64,000 nucleotides of DNA from Cellvibrio japonicus Ueda107 (GCF_000019225.1 NC_010995.1:3728501-3792500), one strand, 5' to 3'. Counted from the first letter of the stretch, positions 55,711 to 63,848 are shown. Notes: generated by a model not told the origin, from the letters alone. Numbers and translations are program-made.

Positions 55711-55896
55711 CTATAGACCAGCCTGGTCACCCGATGAAGCCGACAGGATGATTTGACCGGGGTTGATGGTGACTTGCAGTTCTGTGCCAATTGACAAGTT
55801 GGCCTGCTCCAGCCAATAGCCTTTGAGAAGGATAAACGGCACAAACCGTGGGCGGGACTTTTTGCGGAAGGTCGGGCTGTGGAACTGATAGTCGTA
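55711..55896 (-). pseudogene. SymE-like toxin remnant
   Basis: In one minus-strand frame, 61 codons read YDYQFHSPTFRKKSRP, then RFVPFILLKGYWLEQANLSI, then GTELQVTINPGQIILSASSG. This fits the SymE (type I toxin, AbrB-like) core pattern P-x-L-x-L-x-G-x-W-L-x-x-A...G...V-x-(I/V)-x-x-G. There is no ATG and a TAA precedes the first codon, so the N-terminus is lost or shifted; a TTG frame just upstream is offset by one base. Probably inactive. No other gene is evident in 55600-56090. Confidence 0.65.
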
Positions 55897-56058
55897 TTAA
55901 GGTCTTAAGAGTGAGAGCGAGGGGGTATCGAAACAAGGAGCGATTTAGAACAGCAATACTGTTTAACTTTGGCGGATTGAATCTTTATCCAAAATCGGTA
56001 TCCACCTGATTAGGGGAAGGGCCATAAATCAACAGTTTCTTGGTGTTTTTTATGCGTG

Positions 56059-56103
56059 GGATTTTACGCCTAATGCTGCGATAAACGGATGGTATTGTTA
56101 GGC
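56059..56103. other. Possible terminal attC-like site
   Basis: GCCTAAT at 56069 and GTTAGGC at 56097 face each other about 40 bp apart; the PAP2-like gene stop lies inside the GTTAGGC core. It is shorter than usual attC sites, so it may be a degenerate array end. Confidence 0.4.
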
Positions 56104-56679
56104 ATTTACAATGTGAACAAGGAATTGAAAAGATATACCTGCAAACAAACCTAAACCAGCACCGATAGCTAGATCAAGCCGCGTATGCCGTTCAAGGTGA
56201 AATCTTGACCAGCCAACCAAAACAGCAAAAAAAAGAAAAAAGGTAGCCACACTTACATTAGGAAAAATAAGGCAGCTTGCAAGTATTGCGAAGCCAAAAT
56301 GCAGTGATGGTTTTGCGATTTTGCTTAAAAAATAGCAACACAAAACGATAGCGCCGGAAAGACCAACGGCAAATACAATACCAGAATGTACGTCAAACAG
56401 AAAAAGAACCAAAGTTCCAATAAACAAAAATACACTTGCACTAATGTTAAGTTCTTTATGTTCGTTTTTTAATGATGCATCTACATGTTCCCATTGCCCG
56501 GTTCTTGTTTTAACTTGAGAATATGTGAAAACAAAAATTGCAAAGAAAATAGCGACTATAACTGCCAGTAACTGAACCCTATGATTATCGATGGAATTTG
56601 CCGCTATTGCTGCGGCAATTGGCATTAGCAACGCAGGATGCCCCACGATTGAAATAAAACGAGCGATGCTGGTTATCAT
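56098..56679 (-). CDS. PAP2-like membrane protein (integron cassette)
   Basis: 193 aa from the ATG at 56679, directly after the preceding attC. It has six or so membrane segments. The C-terminal part has SRFHLERHTRLDLAIGAGLG, matching the last phosphatase motif of PAP2 (SR-x5-H-x3-D). The first PAP2 motif (K-x6-RP) is weak: KTRTGQWEHVDASLKNEHK occurs in about the right place. It may dephosphorylate a lipid or be an inactive relative. The stop overlaps the attC core (GCC-TAA-C), the normal end of an integron cassette gene. Confidence 0.7.
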   Translation of the reverse strand: MITSIARFISIVGHPALLMPIAAAIAANSIDNHRVQLLAVIVAIFFAIFVFTYSQVKTRTGQWEHVDASLKNEHKELNISASVFLFIGTLVLFLFDVHSGIVFAVGLSGAIVLCCYFLSKIAKPSLHFGFAILASCLIFPNVSVATFFLFFAVLVGWSRFHLERHTRLDLAIGAGLGLFAGISFQFLVHIVNA

Positions 56680-56684
56680 TTTAT

Positions 56685-56777
56685 GCCTAATGCCCGGCTT
56701 TGGGGCGGGCTTGTAGCCGCAGAGCGGCGGAAAGGCCATCCCAGCCCTGAAGGGGCGACAACAGCCGATTGTTATAT
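56685..56777. other. Integron attC site
   Basis: Outer cores GCCTAAT (56685) and GTTATAT (56771) enclose GC-rich imperfect arms (CCCGGCTTTGGGGCGGGC ... GCCCTGAAGGGGC). It separates the PAP2-like and ccdAB cassettes. Confidence 0.7.
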
Positions 56778-56838
56778 GCCTTGCCTCTTACGCCATATGC
56801 GCATATTGTATGCGCATTGTCCGCATAGAGGAACGACT

Positions 56839-57084
56839 ATGAACCACGCATACAACTCCCAAGCCCCTAAAAAACCTACTAATGTCAGTATAAACAGCGA
56901 CTTACTTGAAAAAGCCCGAGCGCTTAATATCAACCTGTCCGCGACACTGGAGCAAGCATTAGCCGAACAATTGCGAAACGAGCAGCGGGCACAATGGCTG
57001 CGCGAGAACGCCGATGCCATTAAGGCCTACAATCAATTTGTTGAATCCAATGGCACGTTTAGTGACAGTATAAGGAAGTTCTAA
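56839..57084 (+). CDS. ccdA: CcdA-like antitoxin (integron cassette)
   Basis: 81 aa. The N-terminal ribbon-helix-helix start KKPTNVSINSDLLEKARALN and the C-terminal toxin-binding tail (RAQWLRENADAIKAYNQFVE, then GTFSDSIRKF) are typical CcdA. AGAGGA six bases upstream of the ATG supports the start. The stop overlaps the ccdB start (TAATG). It lies opposite to most cassette genes. CcdA neutralises CcdB and represses the operon. Confidence 0.92.
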   Translation: MNHAYNSQAPKKPTNVSINSDLLEKARALNINLSATLEQALAEQLRNEQRAQWLRENADAIKAYNQFVESNGTFSDSIRKF

Positions 57085-57401
57085 TGGCACAGTTTTTTGC
57101 ATATAAGAACTCCAATCCCGGTACGCGAAAACAATACCCCTACTTGTTGGATATTCAAAGCGACTTGCTGAGCGAGCTGAAAACGACTGTTATCATACCG
57201 CTCTCTCCTGCCAAAATTGCGGCCCCTATGAGCCTGACAAGACTAAACCCGTCTTTCACTCTCGATGGCGAGACGTTTATCGCAATAACCCAAGACATTG
57301 CCGGGATTGATCGCAGCCAGCTTAGCGCTCAAGCTTATGATCTATCAGCATATCGCCCTGAAATTATTGCCGCAGTCGATTTTGTACTCTCTGGCATATA
57401 A
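57084..57401 (+). CDS. ccdB: CcdB-like gyrase toxin (integron cassette)
   Basis: 105 aa. MAQFFAYKNSNPGTRKQYPY then LLDIQSDLL, VIIPLSP and the C-terminal EIIAAVDFVLSGI match CcdB, which poisons DNA gyrase. The F-plasmid WGI end is SGI here, close to the TGI-type end I recall for the Vibrio fischeri chromosomal CcdB. The stop TAA is within the ATATAAC core at the cassette edge. Its last 67 bases overlap the convergent HNH gene. Toxin-antitoxin cassettes stabilise integron arrays. Confidence 0.92.
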   Translation: MAQFFAYKNSNPGTRKQYPYLLDIQSDLLSELKTTVIIPLSPAKIAAPMSLTRLNPSFTLDGETFIAITQDIAGIDRSQLSAQAYDLSAYRPEIIAAVDFVLSGI

Positions 57402-57973
57402 CGCCGCATTGCATGCGCTTTTGCTATTTTTTGCCTTATTTCAGTTGCAAGTTCTTGGGCTTCACGCATAGTTGATTGGACCAAATCCCAATTAGCCCAA
57501 TGCTGTTTCCATTTTTCCTTACCTACTACAGATTCAAAATCTATCAAAGTTGGCTCACCCCAATTTTCATAATTCTCCAACCGCCGGATACGCTTATCAA
57601 TATCCTTAATCCCACGGGTTTTTGGTGATAGTTTTGCATTGCTTTGCATCCAAGCTTTCCAAGGCTTGTTACCTTTGGATTGATTACACTTTCCGCAAGA
57701 AGGCACAAGATTGTAAATTTCTGAAATATATCCTGTTGGAAGTTTATTGATTACCAATGGACGTAAATGATCCCATTCTGATGCCGCTGCTCCACAGTAT
57801 GCACACTGAAAATCGGCATATCCCATCTCTAAAATTTCTAATGCCTTTTGAACTTGATTATCTGTAGGGACAATAATTGGAATAATTGAATTAATAAATG
57901 AATTAGTAATACTCGAAGATCGACCTGTGATCTTCATCGGTGTTGGCATTCTGAATAGTGATAAGTAATTCAT
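57335..57973 (-). CDS. HNH endonuclease-like protein (integron cassette)
   Basis: 212 aa. The HNH zinc-ribbon core is FQCAYCGAAASEWDHLRPLV then YNLVPSCGKCNQSKGN, with the two CxxC pairs, the general-base H of DHL and the final N of the motif. Such proteins are DNA nucleases in restriction, defence or mobile elements. The reading frame runs through the cassette edge at about 57394 and into the antisense of ccdB, so the last 20 or so residues are junction-derived and the native end was probably lost. The start follows the cassette boundary CTAAC. Confidence 0.8.
   Translation of the reverse strand: MNYLSLFRMPTPMKITGRSSSITNSFINSIIPIIVPTDNQVQKALEILEMGYADFQCAYCGAAASEWDHLRPLVINKLPTGYISEIYNLVPSCGKCNQSKGNKPWKAWMQSNAKLSPKTRGIKDIDKRIRRLENYENWGEPTLIDFESVVGKEKWKQHWANWDLVQSTMREAQELATEIRQKIAKAHAMRRYMPESTKSTAAIISGRYADRS
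57393..57407. other. Cassette boundary / partial attC core
   Basis: ATATAACGCCG immediately at the ccdB stop. It mirrors the GTTATAT core at 56771, so the ccdAB segment is bracketed by inverted TTATATGCC / GGCATATAA ends. No complete attC partner was seen to its right. Confidence 0.5.
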
Positions 57974-57990
57974 GACTCTAAATTTCTAAC

Positions 57991-59762
57991 GAGCTTGTAG
58001 AAAAACGATTTTTAGAGATCGTTATCCAGCAGCTAAAATTGAAATTATTACCTGGCCAGTATTTAACCACAACCCCTTAACATAATCACCCATTATCCGC
58101 AGTCGAATGAATTCGATGTGAATAACTCTGTGGATTAACCCACATTCGCGTAATTCATTAACTTTTCGATGTTATGTACCAAACAATATAACTGCCATTG
58201 ACCTTGCACCTTGCGTTTTCCTCGTAACGAAAATCGATTCAGCTGTTTATTCGCGCAAATATTGGCGAAAACCGGCTCCACAGTCGACATGCGATGACCG
58301 TAAATAGCTTTTCCTTGTTTGCTATCAATCCGACGCTTCATCCAGTCTGTCGCATTGGCATGAATCGAAAACGTTTTAGATACCTGACGCCCATGACCTT
58401 CGCGGCTATCAGCTGACGAAGGATTACGCATGCATTCATACTTGAGGGGACAGTGACGACAATCCGTTAGCTTACCCTCAAAATACAATTGCATTCGACC
58501 TGGCCCTTGACGGTATTCATGTTTCAGCCACATGTCCTTCCCTGCCGGACACTTACAGCTTTTTCGTTGCAGGTCAAAAATAAATTCCGAGGCCGGAATA
58601 ACGGCTTTTACTCCCTTCACATTATCTTGATGGCGCTTACCATGTTTCTCTTTTTGATGGTCAAACATCTTGTCTCTTGAGCGAAATTGATTATCCGGAA
58701 TATATGCATTGATACCTTCTTCTTTAAGGTACTCATCGTTAGCACCATTGGAAAACCCCGTATCTGCCGTAATGATCACATTGGATTTTAGGATGTCGTC
58801 GCAGATCCCCATCTTTTGGTAACGCGTCTGTATGCTATGCAGAACAGGCTTTAATGTGTGATGTTCCTGACTTTCACCAAAAGCCTCGGCATCAACAATA
58901 ACCTGATGCTTCTTATCAACGGCGGCTACGCCGTTGTAACCCTGGATGGTACCTTTACTGGTCGTCATCTTGGCCGACTCATTGTCGGTAATATTGCTCT
59001 TCACTTCCTTTGGTTTTTTACCTTGCCCCATCCGTGGGGTTGCTGTCTTTAGGAACTTATCTATCCGCTCGAATTCTTTTTTCAGGGTGTCGGTTGCTTT
59101 AGCGAGTTGCTGCTTGCGGTCTCGCTCGTTGGGTTTTCGGCCATCCAGTTTTTTGTGTTCTTTCAAGCAGGTGCGGATTTTGCGGCTGATCTTTTCTCGC
59201 TTTTGAGCCAGCTCATCCAAGGTTCCGGAGTGCTCCTTGGCGGCATTAGAAGATATCTTGCAACCATCAATGGCAAAGAGTTCATGTCCCAGTAAGCCAT
59301 GTTGGTCGCACACCAGTATTACTTGTGTAAAAACCGATTCAATCGCATCCGGATAGCTACTGACAAAGCTGGCAATGCTGGTGAAGTGGGGGACGGAATC
59401 GCAGGAGAGGGCTTTGAAAATAATATTGTGCTCGCATTGCCACTGAATGTCGCGGCTGGAGGTAATGCCCTTGGAGTACGCAAACAAGATAATTTTTAGC
59501 AAGATGGCCGGATCGTAAGCTGTACGCCCACCGCCATCGTTGCTGTACTTTTCGTAGAAAGCCGACAGGTCGATATGGTTGTCGATTAATTTATGAAGGG
59601 TAAATTCGAAAGTGCCTGGCTGTAATTGCTCTTCAAAATTAATAACCACCATTGCGCTTTGGCTATAGCTGTATTTTTTGAAGTTTGGCATGGCGCTACT
59701 CCTTGAAACGATACCGAATTTTATCAAAAAATCACTATTTTTAGGAGTTTTTCTACAACTTC
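57991..59762 (-). mobile_element. IS1182-family insertion sequence inside an attC
   Basis: A 1772-bp element. Ends are imperfect inverted repeats (GAGCTTGTAGAAAAAC left; the right end read inward is GAAGTTGTAGAAAAAC; 14 of 16 match). AAC flanks both sides (57988-57990 and 59763-59765), a likely 3-bp target duplication. Removing one AAC and the element restores CTAACGCCGCG, a normal attC core and arm. It carries one transposase gene and no passenger. Confidence 0.88.
58135..59691 (-). CDS. IS1182-family transposase
   Basis: 518 aa from the ATG at 59691 with AAGGAG 7 bases upstream; a 12-codon longer frame has no such site. The N-terminal DUF772 region (YDPAILLKIILFAYSKGITS), first catalytic Asp in LFAIDGCKISSNA, second in ADTGFSNGANDEYLK and a C-terminal DDE part with cysteine-rich RHCPLKYECMRNP and the Glu region HRMSTVEPVFANI fit the IS1182/DDE_Tnp_1_6 group. 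It appears intact, so the element may be active. Confidence 0.92.
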   Translation of the reverse strand: MPNFKKYSYSQSAMVVINFEEQLQPGTFEFTLHKLIDNHIDLSAFYEKYSNDGGGRTAYDPAILLKIILFAYSKGITSSRDIQWQCEHNIIFKALSCDSVPHFTSIASFVSSYPDAIESVFTQVILVCDQHGLLGHELFAIDGCKISSNAAKEHSGTLDELAQKREKISRKIRTCLKEHKKLDGRKPNERDRKQQLAKATDTLKKEFERIDKFLKTATPRMGQGKKPKEVKSNITDNESAKMTTSKGTIQGYNGVAAVDKKHQVIVDAEAFGESQEHHTLKPVLHSIQTRYQKMGICDDILKSNVIITADTGFSNGANDEYLKEEGINAYIPDNQFRSRDKMFDHQKEKHGKRHQDNVKGVKAVIPASEFIFDLQRKSCKCPAGKDMWLKHEYRQGPGRMQLYFEGKLTDCRHCPLKYECMRNPSSADSREGHGRQVSKTFSIHANATDWMKRRIDSKQGKAIYGHRMSTVEPVFANICANKQLNRFSLRGKRKVQGQWQLYCLVHNIEKLMNYANVG

Positions 59763-59872
59763 AACGCCGCGATAAGCGGTGGTTTTTAAGTTGCACTTTT
59801 GCCATAAAATGGAGCGAAGCGGAATGGCAAAAGAGCAACTTAAAAACCATCCGTTTGATTGCTTTGTTAGGC
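59763..59872. other. Integron attC site (interrupted by the IS)
   Basis: GTTAGGC core at 59866 and long arms GGTTTTTAAGTTGCACTTTTGCC / GGCAAAAG-GCAACTTAAAAACC (given in part), ending in AACGCCGCG at the IS border; the rest of the core (TTCTAAC) is at 57984-57990 beyond the IS. The downstream gene's stop is in the GCCTAAC core. Confidence 0.85.
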
Positions 59873-60286
59873 ATGGTGTTCGTGGCCAAACCCAATTCTA
59901 TGCCAAGCTTCTTTAAAATTTGATGTGTCGTATGATGTTGGTTGAAGCCAATATGAAATAACACCATTTTTTTCGCCACGATGAGCTAAATTTTTAATTT
60001 CTTCAGGGAGCATTACAAATACATTTGGCTCTTTACCAACATTATTAATTATTAGCCAAAAATCACCCATAACTTTTTCAAGAGAGCTACCCAATGGTAC
60101 GGGATTTCTTTTTGTAAGTGATTTTACTTGAACCCCAATAAACTCAGTTCCTGATTTGTTATAAGCAATAATGTCTATGCCTCTAGCGTTTCTCGCAGTT
60201 GGCATAACGTTCCAACCCATACAGGAAAGCTTATAGCACGCGTAATACATTCCGATATTTCCAGTCACCTGAGTTTCCAGCTTCAT
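59867..60286 (-). CDS. PD-(D/E)XK-like hypothetical protein (integron cassette)
   Basis: 139 aa. ETQVTGNIGMYYACYKLSCMGW is a helix, then ARNARGIDIIAYNKSGTEFIGVQVKSL (in part: GIDIIAY and GVQVKSL) gives the D...Q-x-K pattern of PD-(D/E)XK nuclease-like folds, as in Holliday-junction-resolvase or restriction-like proteins. Homologous small proteins are common passengers in mobile DNA. The start follows GTTAGGC with no ribosome-binding site, and the stop lies in the next attC core, both typical of cassettes. Activity is inferred. Confidence 0.65.
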   Translation of the reverse strand: MKLETQVTGNIGMYYACYKLSCMGWNVMPTARNARGIDIIAYNKSGTEFIGVQVKSLTKRNPVPLGSSLEKVMGDFWLIINNVGKEPNVFVMLPEEIKNLAHRGEKNGVISYWLQPTSYDTSNFKEAWHRIGFGHEHHA

Positions 60287-60373
60287 TACTATTGCCTAAC
60301 GCCGTGCTCAACGGCAGTTTGTAAGTTGTGGTTTTGTGGGTTACTTTTGCGCAGCAAAACCACAAAGCCGCGA

Positions 60374-62236
60374 GTCGAGTAGACCAACGGAACCTCCCCC
60401 ATCAGCCCCTCACAGAACCGTACGTGACACTCTCGCGTCATACGGCTCTTGTTATTCCAACTATCAACAATGTATCACCAGTGCGCAAACAGGGTCGGCC
60501 GCCACTGTTTGATTTGCGTTAACCATGAGTAGGCGTTCAGTCGTCGGCTGCGCTTCTGCGGATATTTACCTTTTACCCATTTTGTTAATCGGCATTCAAT
60601 CGCTTCTCGAATGCCTTGCAGTGCCGATGGATAAAAAGCGCCGTAGTAGGTAAACCACCCTCTGATTTGTGGATTGAGCTTTTTGCTGAGTGTGACTATC
60701 GATAGCCTACTCAATCGTCTCACATTCCACTCTCTCATCGTCTTCACAATCGCTTTCTTGGCTTTGTTGCTGATGGCCGGTACAAAACCCGGAACCAATT
60801 TGCCATCTTTGCGTTTCACGGTTCTTCGCCGGAAGGTGAAGCCCAGAAAGTCAAACGATTGCGCTTTGGTCCTTTCTATTTTGCGTCGGCCACAGTATAC
60901 AATTTTGGTTTTCTCAGGGTGCAGTGTTAAATCAAAGCGCTGCATCCTTCGTGAAATAGCACTGAGCAGTTGCTCCGCTTCATGCTCTGTTCGACAATGA
61001 CAAACAATATCGTCGGCATAGCGCTCGAACGGATTTTGTGGAAAATATTTTTGCATCCAGCTATCAAACACTTTGTGCAAATAAAGATTCGCCAACAGCG
61101 GGCTAATAACTCCCCCCTGTGGCGTTCCTTTTGCAGTCTTGTGCAGCTCACCGCCCGGCATTTGCACACCGGCCGTGATCCAGCGCTTGATGTACAGCTT
61201 GCACCATGGGTCATCCGTTGCTTGTGCAACAAATTTTTGTAATTGATCGTGATTCAAATTGTCGAAGAAACCTTTGATATCCAGATCAATGACCCATGAA
61301 TATTTCCAGCAGTTTATTTTCGCCGCTTGCACCGCGTGATGGGCACTCCGCCTGGGGCGATAGCCAAACGAGGATGCGTGGAATTTGCTATCCCATTCCG
61401 GCTCCAGTGTCATCTTGACCACCATTTGCGCCACTCGATCTGCCACCGTGGGTATACCCAGTGGACGCAGCTTGCCATCCGCTTTGGCCATTTCAACTCG
61501 CTTTACCGGTGGTGCCATGTAGCTGCCTGAACTCATCCGGTTCCAGAGTTTATACAACTCATTTTCCAAATTGTGTTCAAACATGTCGATACAGACATTG
61601 TCAGCACCCGCAACACCCGCGTTTGCTTTTACTTTCAACCAAGCCGCATACACCAACTGCTTCGATATACTGTAACTGTGCACTGATTGTTGAATCCTGC
61701 CTTGCGGTTGTTGGTTCAATCACTGCTGAATAACATCGCCCCTTCGCTCCATTGTCATTACAACAACTTCAACACTACTACGAACGATTCCGCCACTGTG
61801 CGCCGCATCGATACTCTCACCTTACGGGGTCACCGCTTTCGGCTTCTCTCTTAACATCAGCACGACAGCTTCCCGAGTTCCTCACAAAAGCCTGATAAAC
61901 GGTCACGCCTTCTTTACGCCGGTTGCCATCGGATCAGTAAGCAGTTTTCTTTCCGGTTTCTCTCAGCAATTGTAAGGGTCGCTGATTTTGACAACAGTTA
62001 GGGACATCACGACGCCTCATCAAAGGTTCACTTGCGTTCGTCTCCGTTTATCGTACCTGCCGAATTTTATTCCGACTTTTCTTCAACGCTCACGACAATG
62101 ACTCTTTATCAATGCCGCTTGAAGTGGTTTGCACTCACTTACTGCAAAGCGAATGCGGTGGGCCTGCCACCATCTCTTGCGAAGTTACGTAAACAGTTTG
62201 GACGCTACGCGACCCCACCATTTACTCTCGGCACAC
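60374..62236 (-). mobile_element. Group IIC (attC-type) intron
   Basis: About 1.86 kb on the minus strand. The 5' end begins GTGTGCC, agreeing with the GTGYG group II start, directly after the attC arm CAGTTTGTAAG. The 3' end is near 60374 (exact base not fixed; ends ...CTACTCGAC). Domain V is at 60415-60448: GAGCCGTA / TACGGTTC around a GACGCGAGAGTGTC part. The ribozyme's 5' domains fill 61720-62236, where no other gene is seen. Class C introns of this branch are known to target attC sites. Confidence 0.85.
60475..61719 (-). CDS. ltrA: Group II intron reverse transcriptase/maturase
   Basis: 414 aa with a TTG start at 61719. RT blocks: RPLGIPTVADRVAQ, SFGYRPRRSAHHAV, WVIDLDIKGFFDNL, GTPQGGVISPLLANLYLH, the catalytic FERYADDIVC (YADD) and LGFTFRRR; a maturase X domain follows (LNPQIRGWFTYYG). 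It has no HNH endonuclease domain, as expected for group IIC. It appears intact. It splices the intron and reverse-transcribes it into DNA. Confidence 0.95.
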   Translation of the reverse strand: MNQQPQGRIQQSVHSYSISKQLVYAAWLKVKANAGVAGADNVCIDMFEHNLENELYKLWNRMSSGSYMAPPVKRVEMAKADGKLRPLGIPTVADRVAQMVVKMTLEPEWDSKFHASSFGYRPRRSAHHAVQAAKINCWKYSWVIDLDIKGFFDNLNHDQLQKFVAQATDDPWCKLYIKRWITAGVQMPGGELHKTAKGTPQGGVISPLLANLYLHKVFDSWMQKYFPQNPFERYADDIVCHCRTEHEAEQLLSAISRRMQRFDLTLHPEKTKIVYCGRRKIERTKAQSFDFLGFTFRRRTVKRKDGKLVPGFVPAISNKAKKAIVKTMREWNVRRLSRLSIVTLSKKLNPQIRGWFTYYGAFYPSALQGIREAIECRLTKWVKGKYPQKRSRRLNAYSWLTQIKQWRPTLFAHW

Positions 62237-62294
62237 CTTACAAACTGTCCAGCACGCAAAGCGTGCGAACTAGAACGCCTTGTTAATGATTTGG

Positions 62295-62717
62295 CTATAA
62301 CCACATTTGCACAATAATTGTAATGGCAACCCCACAAGAACCCATACCAAACAGAACTAGCTGCCACCAAAACAGACACCACGATAATTTTCCTAGAGCC
62401 TTGGTTTCTTGCCGGTCACTAGAACTGACTGGTTCATCTTTATAGCGTGAACGTGCAATCTGCGTGGTAGCACGAAAATCTCGCAGGCGGTTGATGGCGC
62501 ACCAAACAGATAGACCAATGGAAATTGCGAGCAAGACCATTGAGCATGTTGCGATAATAAGCAAGCAACTGCTAACGGGCTGAACAACAACAAAACCAGA
62601 GACTAAAAATGCCAGAAGACCTGTAGATAGCCCAAGAACAAGATTGGATACAGACGAAAAATAATCTCTCGTAATACCTTGCCACCGAACGAAGCTCTCT
62701 TTATCTTCTGCTGCCAC
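62295..62717 (-). CDS. Small membrane protein (integron cassette)
   Basis: 140 aa with a GTG start at 62717 and AGGAGA six bases before it. Three or four membrane segments (about 25-45, 50-75, 115-138) flank a charged cytosolic loop (NRLRDFRATTQIARSRYKDE). The stop precedes the GTTAATG core of the split attC. No family recognised; the topology recalls small membrane partners of effector systems, but that is not evidence of function. Confidence 0.65.
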   Translation of the reverse strand: MAAEDKESFVRWQGITRDYFSSVSNLVLGLSTGLLAFLVSGFVVVQPVSSCLLIIATCSMVLLAISIGLSVWCAINRLRDFRATTQIARSRYKDEPVSSSDRQETKALGKLSWCLFWWQLVLFGMGSCGVAITIIVQMWL

Positions 62718-62732
62718 TTACTTTCTCCTGCT

Positions 62733-62816
62733 CATTAACGCCCGCAGCAAGCGCGGCTTTGTAGTGAATGCGAAGCCGCAACGGAAGAGTCGTCGCCTTG
62801 ACTGCGATTGTTATGT
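62733..62816. other. Integron attC site
   Basis: CATTAAC at 62733 and GTTATGT at 62810 with GC-rich arms (GCGCGGCTTTG ... CGAAGCCGC). It separates the membrane-protein and 104-aa cassettes. Confidence 0.82.
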
Positions 62817-63125
62817 TTTTGGTGCCCAGCCATTACGCTCAGCCAAGACTTGCCACTCAGGTTTTTTTGTAGGGATTATACTTTCACAATATTTAATAAG
62901 GCTTTCTAGATGAAGATCCTTGCCATTGTATAAATTCCCTGGCGTGGACTTTCCCTTAACTTTTGGATTGGCATGAGAACCTTGCAGCCTCGTTATTACA
63001 TTGCCTAAAAGCTGCTTCAGTTGAACATCTTCAGTTTTGTTCATGATTTTACCAAGACTTGTAATGTGAGAGGCTACGGTCTTCATTTCCTTCAGTGCAT
63101 TTATTGTTTCTTCATAAATAGTCAT
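62811..63125 (-). CDS. Hypothetical protein (integron cassette)
   Basis: 104 aa from the ATG at 63125, with AAGGAGA six bases upstream; an upstream in-frame ATG lies inside the attC. Helical, hydrophilic: MTIYEETINALKEMKTVASH, then QLLGNVITRLQGSHAN and a C-terminal PEWQVLAERNGWAPKT. No domain recognised. The stop TAA is in the ACATAAC core of the attC. Confidence 0.65.
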   Translation of the reverse strand: MTIYEETINALKEMKTVASHITSLGKIMNKTEDVQLKQLLGNVITRLQGSHANPKVKGKSTPGNLYNGKDLHLESLIKYCESIIPTKKPEWQVLAERNGWAPKT

Positions 63126-63149
63126 AACTTTTCTCCTTGCCTTGGCAAA

Positions 63150-63264
63150 ACATAACACTTAGGTAAGTCGTGGTTGGTATGTTGTGTTTTTTGGAGCAAA
63201 ATGAGCGATAGCGAATTCCAAAAAATGCAACATACCAACCATCGGCTTGACCGTTTTGTTATGT
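63150..63264. other. Integron attC site
   Basis: ACATAAC at 63150 and GTTATGT at 63258. Long near-perfect arms GTGGTTGGTATGTTG / CAACATACCAACCAT with an AT-rich top loop make it the clearest attC in the window. Confidence 0.9.
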
Positions 63265-63270
63265 AATTAT

Positions 63271-63750
63271 TTAAGCTTTTGGTATCTCTTGCAGATTATT
63301 TAAAAGCTCAATACCCGATATTACTTTAAAGCCCTCAGCGTTACAGATATTTTCACACCAACTTTTTTGGCTTGCAATTTCACCATCTCGAGTAGCTTGG
63401 TTGTTCCAGTTCCGATCATAAGCCTGTGTGTAGAGAACCATGAATAGCTGTACTTCAGCACCATAGAATTTTTTTAACAATTCTAAATGTTTTGGATGAC
63501 GCTCCCGCTCACATTTAACATTACAGCCTTCTATTTCAAATGCCGCGATAACTTTCCAATACCTTGAGTTAGGAAGGTTTTGCTCATTCGAATTCGAACT
63601 TTGCCTTAGAGCCCAAACCAAGTCGATATGTTTAGGTCGTTCTTCTAAATTCGGAGGACAATCAGAATGCAATGCAAACTCAGGAATTACACAATATCCT
63701 TTCTCTCGACCGGCTTCGATTAGAGAAGAGTAAATATCATTTTTTGTCAT
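63271..63750 (-). CDS. Hypothetical protein, possible PD-(D/E)XK fold (integron cassette)
   Basis: 159 aa. RPKHIDLVWALR followed about 25 residues later by WKVIAAFEIEGCNVK gives an I-D ... E-x-E spacing seen in restriction-endonuclease-like folds; the remaining residues (AEVQLFMVLYTQAYDRNWNN) form a strand and helix consistent with it. No clear family. The stop is followed by ATTACATAAC, the attC core. Low certainty on function. Confidence 0.55.
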   Translation of the reverse strand: MTKNDIYSSLIEAGREKGYCVIPEFALHSDCPPNLEERPKHIDLVWALRQSSNSNEQNLPNSRYWKVIAAFEIEGCNVKCERERHPKHLELLKKFYGAEVQLFMVLYTQAYDRNWNNQATRDGEIASQKSWCENICNAEGFKVISGIELLNNLQEIPKA

Positions 63751-63772
63751 TTATTTTTTATATCCCATATCA

Positions 63773-63848
63773 ACATAACGTTTGGTTAAGGGGCGGGCTT
63801 TAGCCCGTCCCAGTGAGCGAAGCGAACGATTTGAACCAATTGTTATAC
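63773..63848. other. Integron attC site
   Basis: ACATAAC at 63773 and GTTATAC at 63842 with arms TTTGGTT / GAACCAA and a GGGGCGGGCTTTAGCCCGTCCC stem. Confidence 0.88.

Larger units (their letters stand above)
60294..62288. other. Integron attC site interrupted by a group II intron
   Basis: Left half: GCCTAAC (60294), arm CAGTTTGTAAG and hairpin GTGGTTTTG / CAAAACCAC. Right half: CTTACAAACTG from about 62237, ending GTTAATG (62282). CAGTTTGTAAG and CTTACAAACTG pair once the intron is removed, so both halves belong to one attC. Confidence 0.82.

Noticed and set aside
62032..62317. Short plus frames in the intron 5' region
   Set aside because: They lie in the ribozyme domains of the group II intron on the other strand.
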